The notes under the pieces are model-generated. The model had not been told where the DNA came from. It worked only from the letters and a program-made list of their open reading frames with translations, and made no database searches. This document shows, one piece after another, positions 1 through 5,516 of a stretch of 12,739 bases of DNA. Positions within the stretch are counted from its first letter, which is position 1. Each line of letters opens with the position of its first letter. The position numbers and the translations under genes are program-made. Source of the stretch: Methanomicrobia archaeon (GTDB taxonomy: Archaea; Methanobacteriota_B; Thermococci; Methanofastidiosales; B48-G16); NCBI GenBank assembly GCA_023133315.1, contig JAGLWR010000020.1:1-12739 (forward strand), given 5' to 3'.

Positions 1-1171
1 AGACATCACAGTTACCTCTCCAGTTAGCATGAGGCATTCCAACATATACTCGCAGTGTATACTTGTCGATTATCTCGGATCCACCGTATACGTCCCTGAA
101 TGTTCCGTATCCCTGGAACGTTGTATCTGGACTCACAACAGCATCCATGGACCACTTTAGGTCCTCAGTCGTCAACTCAACGCCGTCATGGAACGTTACA
201 CCCTCTTTTATCTTAATATCGTAGTATTCCGGGAAGATAACAGGATCAGCGAGTTTTGCATTGACCTTGCATTTTGCGCCTGGTGCAAGAAGAGCTTCGA
301 TTGAGGCCTCGTCAAGCATACTCGGAGCAAACACGATCAATGGTCCGGCCGTGTATGATTCTGCAAGCACATAGTCAAGAGCTAGATTTTGATCTCTCCT
401 GTTGAGTCCCTCAAATACTGCGGCATGCATGTACCTTCCGTAGACAGAGTTCCATCTCCACGGAAGCATACCCTCAACAGCCGCGGGACTACCATACACG
501 ATGGTATCTTTTCCTGGGATTGACCACGGTGCCATTTCGTAGTTTCGTGTCCACATTAATCCATCGAATCCCTCGAGAGTATCTACCGATGCCCATACGT
601 TGAGTGGTATGTAGACAACACAGTACGGTTTCTCATCTGCAAAGATCTCCTGGAATCTCCAGAGATATTCCTTTCTCTTTTCCTGGTCAAGCTCGACTCG
701 TGCTCTTGCAAGCAGCTCGTCGGCCTCAGGGCACCACCAGTGCGTGATGTTGTTCCCAATAGGCGTCATGTTCTTTGAATGGAATAAATCGAACGGGTCT
801 GGATCGACACCGACTGACCAGCCGAACGAAGAGATGTCGAATCCCTCCTCTGCGTATGTTGTACCGTAGAAGTTATTGAATTCCCTGTTTATCAAGTCTC
901 CGAACTCGAGGAGCTTGAAGTCAGCGTCTATACCGATCTTTCGCATTTCAAGGTTTGCTGCCTGCGTATACTGCTCCCTGACCTTGTTTCCTATCGGAGC
1001 GATCTGTGTTATCGAAAAGAACGGTGGGTATTTGTCGTAGTCCTCTGTGAATGAAACTTTCTTCCATTCTTCTGCCTGAGCAACTGCTGATGTTCCAAAA
1101 ATAGATAGTACCATAGAAGCGACTAAAGCAATTGATAGCACTATTGAAATTTTTTTCAATACTTTTTCCAT
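1..1171 (-). CDS. Peptide-type ABC transporter substrate-binding protein (SBP_bac_5-like), partial, permuted order
   Basis: The first 390 codons are present and the C-terminus runs off the left edge. The ATG at 1171 follows a strong GGAGGT (1183-1178) with a 6-nt spacer. Residues 1-33 form a signal peptide: lysines, a hydrophobic stretch, then Ala-Val-Ala-Gln-Ala. Hallmarks of family 5 (oligopeptide/nickel) binding proteins are clear: the lobe segment with FDISSFGWSVGVDPDPFDLF (111-130), the helix PEADELLARARVELDQEKRK (148-167), and the N-lobe motifs FEGLNRRD (253-260), LAESY (269-273) and IKEGVTFHDGVELTTEDLKW (321-340). The order is odd. The part that normally ends such proteins (about 50-205) comes directly after the signal peptide, and the part that normally begins them (about 220-390) follows it. 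The role is inferred as extracellular solute capture for an ABC importer. The substrate cannot be read from the sequence, and no permease or ATPase gene lies in the window. Confidence 0.88.
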   Translation of the reverse strand, partial: MEKVLKKISIVLSIALVASMVLSIFGTSAVAQAEEWKKVSFTEDYDKYPPFFSITQIAPIGNKVREQYTQAANLEMRKIGIDADFKLLEFGDLINREFNNFYGTTYAEEGFDISSFGWSVGVDPDPFDLFHSKNMTPIGNNITHWWCPEADELLARARVELDQEKRKEYLWRFQEIFADEKPYCVVYIPLNVWASVDTLEGFDGLMWTRNYEMAPWSIPGKDTIVYGSPAAVEGMLPWRWNSVYGRYMHAAVFEGLNRRDQNLALDYVLAESYTAGPLIVFAPSMLDEASIEALLAPGAKCKVNAKLADPVIFPEYYDIKIKEGVTFHDGVELTTEDLKWSMDAVVSPDTTFQGYGTFRDVYGGSEIIDKYTLRVYVGMPHANWRGNCDV

Positions 1172-1177
1172 TTTTTT

Positions 1178-1183
1178 ACCTCC
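1178..1183 (-). promoter_or_regulatory. Ribosome binding site of the substrate-binding protein
   Basis: GGAGGT on the minus strand, 6 nt before the ATG at 1171. It is a near-perfect match to the archaeal anti-Shine-Dalgarno sequence and fixes the start codon. Confidence 0.8.
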
Positions 1184-1201
1184 TTATTTCTTACTTTCTT
1201 T

Positions 1202-1277
1202 TACTATTACACTACTACATCCGACAAACGTACATATAGTACTACGATTGTACTACGGCATATAGTAGCGTGTACTA
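1202..1277. repeat. Cluster of phased TACTA/TAGTA motifs in the leader of the substrate-binding protein gene
   Basis: TACTA or TAGTA occurs starting at 1202, 1213, 1240, 1251, 1263 and 1273, so neighbouring copies are mostly 10-12 bp apart. TACTACG is repeated exactly at 1240 and 1251, and TAGTACTA at 1237-1244 is palindromic. The cluster lies downstream of the TATA box at 1291-1300, around and after the expected transcription start (about 1270), in the untranslated leader. That is where a repressor that recognises one face of the helix could bind. The motif counts are read directly; the regulatory role is inference. Confidence 0.45.
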
Positions 1278-1290
1278 TTTTGACACAACT

Positions 1291-1308
1291 TATTTAAATA
1301 CTTTTCGG
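1291..1308 (-). promoter_or_regulatory. BRE/TATA promoter of the substrate-binding protein gene
   Basis: On the minus strand CCGAAAAG (BRE, 1308-1301) is followed immediately by TATTTAAATA (TATA box, 1300-1291). Transcription would start near 1270, leaving a leader of about 100 nt before the ATG at 1171. The same CGAAAA plus TTTAAATA layout precedes the histone gene, which supports both calls. Confidence 0.65.
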
Positions 1309-1383
1309 TTGATGGGAGTATCTGCCCCATTAAAGGTAACAACTGCATCATAGTGCATTAATATCGCTGTACGCTGATCTAAC

Positions 1384-1410
1384 ACAGTAAATACTGTAAA
1401 TACTGTAAAT
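1384..1410. repeat. Three tandem 9-bp repeats with an operator-like inverted repeat
   Basis: ACAGTAAAT (1384-1392) is followed by two copies of ACTGTAAAT (1393-1401 and 1402-1410). The first junction makes ACAGTA-AA-TACTGT (1384-1397), an inverted repeat with 6-bp arms and a 2-bp spacer. It lies about 80 bp upstream of the substrate-binding protein TATA box, in a position where an activator could bind, and just beyond the 3' end of the small membrane-protein gene. Confidence 0.5.
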
Positions 1411-1423
1411 ATGAAAAATGCAA

Positions 1424-1615
1424 TTACGGTATCACAATGACAATTTCCAATTTCTGTAAAAGATAGTAAAAGCATGCCACAAAGGCAAAAAACAGGCTGA
1501 GAATAAAGAGAATATCAATTTTATCTTTTGTCTTTTTATAATCATAAGAAAAAATCCCAATTACTACCAAATCGCATACCATTGCCAATACTAACAACAA
1601 TACACTCGTGTTCAT
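1424..1615 (-). CDS. Small two-helix membrane protein, function unknown
   Basis: This encodes 63 residues. The ATG at 1615 follows GGAGG (1626-1622) with a 6-nt spacer, a good ribosome binding site and the main reason to believe this short gene. Residues 3-24 form a first hydrophobic helix. A charged loop with KKTKDK follows (about 27-32), and then a second hydrophobic helix at about 34-53 (ILFILSLFFAFVACFYYLL). The positive loop suggests both ends face outward. A transcript could start from a TATA-like TTTTTATAG near 1717-1725. The gene lies upstream of the substrate-binding protein gene on the same strand, but 252 bp and a separate promoter lie between them, so an operon is not shown. I recognise no family. 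Confidence 0.6.
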   Translation of the reverse strand: MNTSVLLLVLAMVCDLVVIGIFSYDYKKTKDKIDILFILSLFFAFVACFYYLLQKLEIVIVIP

Positions 1616-1778
1616 AACGATCCTCCTATCTCATTCCACAGTTCAGACATAGTATACATCCTTCTTTTCATTACATATCATCCATTTTTTTGTTTTTCCT
1701 CTTTTCTTTTTCGTCTATAAAAACTTTTTGGGTCATCTCTCTACAACCTTATTATTTTATTACGATTCGTTATAGTAA

Positions 1779-1790
1779 CCTTTATAAAGG
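1779..1790 (+). promoter_or_regulatory. TATA box of the NTF2-like lipoprotein gene
   Basis: CCTTTATAAAGG is a perfect 12-bp palindrome containing a TATA element. It lies 30 bp before the start codon at 1821, so the leader would be only about 10 nt. Its symmetry could also allow minus-strand initiation. Confidence 0.5.
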
Positions 1791-1820
1791 AGTAAATTAT
1801 CAAGATAGCATGGTGATCTG

Positions 1821-2249
1821 ATGAAAAAATTACTGGCTTTGTCCCTTTGTTTCCTATCATTAGGGTGTATCGTAGGAGTAAATCTAAAAACACCTGAAGA
1901 GACAGTAAAAACCTGGGTACGATCCTATAACGATAGAGATGTTAAGGGGATATACGTAACGCTGTCAAAGAGCTACGTCTTTGCTAACGGTGGAGAAGAA
2001 CGGGTGAAAGCAGATATAAAGAGTATGCTGGAAGATGCCAAGGAACAAAACATAACATATAAAACGAAAAGCATAGGTCGACTTGCGTTGCCTAAAGAGG
2101 AAGACGAGCCCATCTTAGTGGACATATATCTAGTAAAGATGGACAAAGAATACACAGAAAACGGTGAAAAAAAGATTGAAGAACTTATATTGAATTTTAA
2201 GATAGAGAAGGAAGACGGTAAATACAAGATCGCAGAGTACTGGGATTGA
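1821..2249 (+). CDS. Small exported, probably lipid-anchored protein with an NTF2-like fold
   Basis: This encodes 142 residues. GGTGAT lies 3 nt before the ATG and matches the end of archaeal 16S rRNA. Residues 1-16 are a short signal sequence ending in LSLGC, close to a lipobox. The -3 position is Ser rather than the usual Leu/Val/Ile, so lipid attachment at Cys16 is likely but not certain. The mature part begins TPEETVKTWVRSYNDRDV (residues 24-41), a pattern seen at the start of NTF2-like/DUF4878 domains, where the first helix packs on a curved sheet. It ends with the alternating strand LNFKIEKEDGKYKIAEYWD, as these domains do. No catalytic residues are evident, so binding of a ligand or partner at the cell surface is the best guess. 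It is transcribed alone and converges on the histone gene. Confidence 0.75.
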   Translation: MKKLLALSLCFLSLGCIVGVNLKTPEETVKTWVRSYNDRDVKGIYVTLSKSYVFANGGEERVKADIKSMLEDAKEQNITYKTKSIGRLALPKEEDEPILVDIYLVKMDKEYTENGEKKIEELILNFKIEKEDGKYKIAEYWD

Positions 2250-2330
2250 ATGAAACTATTGGCTACAAAATACTATATGCAACGAAAATTCTCTATAGTA
2301 TAAATCTCATTTATTTAAAATTTAATTTTT

Positions 2331-2348
2331 AAATAATAAAAAAAAGAA
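2331..2348 (-). terminator. Oligo-T terminator after the histone gene
   Basis: On the minus strand a run of eight T (2345-2338) and further T-rich sequence follow the histone stop codon by about 15 nt, matching the oligo-T terminators of archaea. Directly before it the minus strand carries a near-repeat of AAATTTAATTCT, which places three in-frame TAA codons in a row (2361, 2355 and 2349). The T-rich plus strand around 2310-2330 could end the converging lipoprotein transcript. Confidence 0.6.
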
Positions 2349-2360
2349 TTAAATTTAGAA

Positions 2361-2564
2361 TTAAATTCTTTCAAGAGCGAGTGTGATATCTTCAGCCCTT
2401 ATCGTTTTTCTTCCGGCATGCTTGGAAAGAGCTGCTGCTTCTTTGGCTACGCTAATACCAAAATCTTCCAGGTACTCGGCCATTGCTATTATCGCACCTT
2501 CACTCACTCTTCCGGCACCTGCCTTTCGTATTATCTTATCTACTGGAGCTTTAGCTAATATCAT
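2361..2564 (-). CDS. Archaeal histone (HMf family)
   Basis: This encodes 67 residues, close to the 66-69 usual for HMf-type histones, and consists of one histone fold with no tails. It dimerises and wraps DNA in chromatin. Visible hallmarks are the start APVDKIIRKAG, the GAGRVS loop with Arg19, and the C-terminal block KHAGRKTIRAEDI (48-60). Leu46, His49 and Asp59 sit at the positions that form the dimer-dimer contact in HMfB, and Arg52-Lys53-Thr54 at the DNA-contact loop, so stacking into longer histone fibres is plausible. GGTGATC (2575-2569) with a 4-nt spacer sets the ATG at 2564. The gene has its own promoter and terminator and lies downstream of thrS-map on the same strand. Confidence 0.97.
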   Translation of the reverse strand: MILAKAPVDKIIRKAGAGRVSEGAIIAMAEYLEDFGISVAKEAAALSKHAGRKTIRAEDITLALERI

Positions 2565-2598
2565 TTTTGATCACCTATAGATTCCATGTAACTCTTCA

Positions 2599-2613
2599 TA
2601 TTTAAAGTTTTCG
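2599..2613 (-). promoter_or_regulatory. BRE/TATA promoter of the histone gene
   Basis: On the minus strand CGAAAAC (2613-2607) precedes TTTAAATA (2606-2599). Initiation about 25 bp downstream falls near 2577, just before the GGTGATC ribosome binding site, giving a leader of roughly a dozen nucleotides. Confidence 0.7.
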
Positions 2614-2695
2614 ATTATATATGGACAATTGCCACCGATTTTTGGTCATAAACGTGAATTTTTTCTATTTTTTAATAGATATCTCTATGCTGAAA

Positions 2696-3574
2696 TCACG
2701 TGGTAACTTCACACCCGTCTTTCTTTATTATCACTGTATGTTCTTTCTGCGTTATACATCCTCTTTTTTCATCTCGCAGGACATTATAGTTGTATATAAT
2801 CCCATTTCTCATCAAGGTCTTTAGTGCAAAGTCTAATTTTCTTCCGGGGAACTTTTTTGAAAGCCATCTTTCAGCAAATGGCAGATTGGGATAATTTCTT
2901 CTGATATCTGCAAGAACTTTCCGTGCAAGTCCCAGTCGTATCGGTCTATTCATGAGGTACTTAAAAATAAAGACTCTGTCTTCGTCTATTACTCTACCAG
3001 CACCATCGGTAGAAAAAGGTTCTATGGCAAAGACCTCACCATCTTTCAGGATGTACTCCTCATCTGTAGCTATATTCGGGATCGTTACATCTGCATGAAG
3101 ATCGTTCTGAGCAAGCCTGTGGCCATTTAAATTTTCTATCGGCTTAAATCCGTAACTTTTTATCGTCTCTTCTATCTTAGCTCCTATATCCGAGGTATTT
3201 ACTCCTGCCTTTATCATGGAAATAGCATTTTCTAAAGCTTCTTCAGATGCTTTGATCATGCCGTCTTTTTCTTCACCTATCTTTACCGTAAAGGCCGAAT
3301 CAGCTATGTAGCCGTTTACATGCGCCCCTACATCTACTTTCACATAATCTCCCCTATGAAGTACGGTTTCATCGTAGAACGGGGGGGAGTAGTGAGCTGC
3401 GATCTCATTTATAGAGATATTGCATGGAAAAGCTAACTCTCCACTCAAGGATTTTATCCTATTTTCCGCAAACTCTGCGATCTCTAAAACTTTTGCTCCT
3501 TCTTTCAATAACGGTTCGACTTCTTTTTTAACAACTTTTATGATTTCTCCTGCTTTTCTGTATTCATCGTACAT
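2696..3574 (-). CDS. map: Methionine aminopeptidase, type II
   Basis: This encodes 292 residues, close to the roughly 295 of archaeal enzymes. It removes the N-terminal methionine from nascent proteins in the cytoplasm using two metal ions. The ligand set is complete: Asp81 (VKVDVGAHVNGYIADSAFTV, 78-97), Asp92, His152 (NLNGHRL), Glu185 (FAIEPFSTDGAG) and Glu278 (TQKEHTVII). His61 fits the conserved active-site histidine. The segment from about 199 to 265, between the last two ligands, is the helical insertion that defines type II. The ATG at 3574 lies 1 nt after the thrS stop codon. The only ribosome-binding match is a weak GGGGA within the last thrS codons, so its translation is probably coupled to thrS. 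No clear oligo-T terminator follows. Confidence 0.96.
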   Translation of the reverse strand: MYDEYRKAGEIIKVVKKEVEPLLKEGAKVLEIAEFAENRIKSLSGELAFPCNISINEIAAHYSPPFYDETVLHRGDYVKVDVGAHVNGYIADSAFTVKIGEEKDGMIKASEEALENAISMIKAGVNTSDIGAKIEETIKSYGFKPIENLNGHRLAQNDLHADVTIPNIATDEEYILKDGEVFAIEPFSTDGAGRVIDEDRVFIFKYLMNRPIRLGLARKVLADIRRNYPNLPFAERWLSKKFPGRKLDFALKTLMRNGIIYNYNVLRDEKRGCITQKEHTVIIKKDGCEVTT

Positions 3575-3575
3575 A

Positions 3576-5423
3576 TTATCCCCTGAATACTGGTCTTTTT
3601 GATAATTTTATAGGTAATGGAACTCTTTCGAACGGTTTTCCTTTTGTTTTTTCTTTAATTTCTTTGGCAAGATCGTCCAGCCTCATCTCCCTATTCTCTT
3701 CATTTCTTATACGCACGGAAAGAATATTGTTTTCTATCTCTTTATCGCCGACCACAGCTATGTATGGTATCCATTCCTTCTCTGCAGTTCTGATTTTCTT
3801 TGCGAGTGTCTCATTTCTATCATCTATATCGTATCTTACTCCTTCTATCTCAATTTTTTCCAAAAAGCTCAGATGTTCCTCAGAGACGGGTATGAATCTT
3901 ACCTGTGTTGGCGAGAGCCACAGTGGTAAAGACGGTTTTATCCCTTTTTGCGAGTCCTTGTATGCATTTTCAAGAAGTGCATACATCATCCTCTCTATGG
4001 CCCCGGAAGGTGAGAGGTGAAGGATTACAGGATAATTCTCATTTCCTTCCTGATCAGTGAATCGTATATCGTACCTCTCTCCATTTTCTATGTCTATCTG
4101 ATCTGTCGTCAGAGCTGAAGCTTTGTCCAGATTATCAACGTAGTTCCATTCATACTTGAAGACAAAGTAAAATATTCTCTCGTCCCACATCTCCACCAGT
4201 GCTGGTTTTCCCCATTTCTTGACCATCTTTACAAGAAAATCTTTACTTTCGTTCCAGAAATCTTTTGTAACCCTGAGAGCAAGCTCTAAATCTTCAGGTA
4301 TATCCAATCCTATACCCTCCTGGATCTTCCTTGCCACATCAAATCTGATCATCATTTCTTTTTTCGCTTCTTCAATATCCGCAACAAAAGCATGGCAGTC
4401 AGGCATGGTAAAAGCTCTCAATCTTCTCAATCCTGAGAGTTCTCCTCTCTGTTCCACTCTGAAGCTGTATTTTGTCAGTTCGTAGAGTCTCAAGGGAAGA
4501 TTTCTGTAACTTATCGTAGCATCGTGAGCCATTAAAAACTGACCGAAACACGCCGCAAATCTGAGAAAAACTCGTTTATTTGGCGTTTGAATAACATACT
4601 GCCGAGCTGGAAATCTGTGAAGATACGATTTAAGCGAGGGATGTTCAAAATCATACATTATCGGAGCTTCTATCTCCATTCCTCCGTAGTCTGCGACATT
4701 ATCAGTAACCCATTTCTCAAGCAATCCTTTTATGAGCCTCCCTTTCGGATAATACCTTAAGTTTCCGGGATCGCTTCCGGGTTCGTAATCGACTAATTCG
4801 AGCCGCTGCATTAACGATACGTGAGGAGGTTCCTTCTCTGTGATCCTTCTCTTTTCGATCTCGTAGTTCGTAAATTTCTTCAGGTTTGTGTACTTGGAGA
4901 AATCGTATTGTTCGACAGAGATTAACTCTCCATCCCCTGTTAGTATATGCCATGAAGATTTTACTTTTTCTGCTTTTTTCAACGCCTCGGATACCTCTTC
5001 TTTCTCGCCTGTAATTTCTCTTGAAAGTTCTGAGAGAGGGTGCCCTTTGCATGAGAGCTTGAATGCTTTATAGTATCCAAAGGGTGATTTTTTTACATTC
5101 AAATCGGATTTTAACGAATTGTAAATGGCGTTTACTGTATTTTCAGCAAACTTTGGTGATGCAGGCGTAGAAGAAAGATGAACGTACGGATATATCATAA
5201 CATTTTCCGTATTCACCAGTGCTGCTGTTTTTTTTATCTCCTCGCACGTTTTTTCAACGATGGTCTCTATTTTTCCCTCGTCTTTTTTTTCGACAGAGGT
5301 AAAAACTACCAGACATTCTTCCATTCTGTCTTTTCTTCTTTCTTCCGGGATTTCTTCAGCAAAATCCAGCTTTTTTTTCGCTTCATACTCAATGTAGTCG
5401 CTGTGTATCAGTAATATTCTCAC
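3576..5423 (-). CDS. thrS: Threonyl-tRNA synthetase, archaeal type
   Basis: This enzyme charges tRNA-Thr with threonine and clears mischarged serine. It has 615 residues from the GTG at 5423. That start is chosen because GAGGTGAT (5435-5428) lies 4 nt before it and family members begin at MRILLIHSDY. An in-frame GTG at 5432 overlaps this site and would add three residues. Residues 1 to about 140 are the archaeal D-aminoacyl-tRNA-deacylase-like editing domain (HSDYIEYE; YVHLSSTPA; YYKAFKLSCKGHPLSEL). The class II core follows, with FAACFGQFLM holding Cys292, motif 2 (YSFRVEQRGELSGLRRLRAF), MPDCHAF with His344, and motif 3 region LHLSPSGAIERM with His469; the Cys/His/His set binds zinc. From about 505 the anticodon-binding domain begins (WLSPTQVRFIPVSEEH). 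The editing domain is intact, so no separate editing gene is needed. Confidence 0.97.
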   Translation of the reverse strand: MRILLIHSDYIEYEAKKKLDFAEEIPEERRKDRMEECLVVFTSVEKKDEGKIETIVEKTCEEIKKTAALVNTENVMIYPYVHLSSTPASPKFAENTVNAIYNSLKSDLNVKKSPFGYYKAFKLSCKGHPLSELSREITGEKEEVSEALKKAEKVKSSWHILTGDGELISVEQYDFSKYTNLKKFTNYEIEKRRITEKEPPHVSLMQRLELVDYEPGSDPGNLRYYPKGRLIKGLLEKWVTDNVADYGGMEIEAPIMYDFEHPSLKSYLHRFPARQYVIQTPNKRVFLRFAACFGQFLMAHDATISYRNLPLRLYELTKYSFRVEQRGELSGLRRLRAFTMPDCHAFVADIEEAKKEMMIRFDVARKIQEGIGLDIPEDLELALRVTKDFWNESKDFLVKMVKKWGKPALVEMWDERIFYFVFKYEWNYVDNLDKASALTTDQIDIENGERYDIRFTDQEGNENYPVILHLSPSGAIERMMYALLENAYKDSQKGIKPSLPLWLSPTQVRFIPVSEEHLSFLEKIEIEGVRYDIDDRNETLAKKIRTAEKEWIPYIAVVGDKEIENNILSVRIRNEENREMRLDDLAKEIKEKTKGKPFERVPLPIKLSKRPVFRG

Positions 5424-5427
5424 TTCT

Positions 5428-5463
5428 ATCACCTCTATAAAATATAAAATAAAAATTTAAATA
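5428..5463 (-). promoter_or_regulatory. Promoter and ribosome binding site of thrS
   Basis: On the minus strand TATTTAAAT (5463-5455) is a TATA candidate, preceded by the A-rich AACAAACC. GAGGTGAT at 5435-5428 is a strong ribosome binding site. Initiation about 25 bp after the TATA box falls near 5434, so the leader is very short. The U-rich stretch between the two may also end transcripts of the upstream giant gene. Confidence 0.5.
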
Positions 5464-5495
5464 GGTTTGTTTTTACAGAAGAAACATTTCTTCAT
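5457..5495 (-). CDS. Possible 12-residue CxxC mini-ORF between the giant gene and thrS
   Basis: An ATG at 5495 with GGAG (5504-5501) and a 5-nt spacer opens a 12-codon frame, MKKCFFCKNKPI, ending in TAA at 5457. It starts 21 nt after the stop codon of the giant surface-protein gene and ends inside the thrS TATA box. The two cysteines form a CxxC pair followed by lysines. It has no threonine codons, so a classical threonine attenuator peptide is unlikely. It could be a translated tail cistron of the giant gene, a remnant, or chance. Confidence 0.2.
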   Translation of the reverse strand: MKKCFFCKNKPI

Positions 5496-5516
5496 TTTCT
5501 CTCCAATATTTTTTTA

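Noticed and set aside
1202..1410. CRISPR-like array
   Set aside because: Repeats are only 5-9 bp, with no 20-40 bp repeats, no unique spacers of constant length and no cas genes nearby.
1290..1475. 61-codon minus-strand frame rich in Phe/Thr/Val
   Set aside because: It overlaps the better-supported 63-residue gene out of frame, has no ribosome binding site, and its FTVFTVFTV part is just the translated 9-bp repeat. It also runs into the promoter at 1291.
2621..2824. 67-codon plus-strand frame over the end of map
   Set aside because: Most of it is antisense to map and it has no start signal; the hydrophobic look comes from T-rich sequence.
4717..5052. 111-codon frame inside thrS
   Set aside because: It is an arginine- and lysine-rich out-of-frame reading of a certain gene, with no conserved motif or start signal.
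5423..5432. Upstream GTG (5432) as the thrS start
   Set aside because: It lies within the GAGGTGAT ribosome binding site that is properly spaced for the GTG at 5423, and the family consensus begins at the latter.
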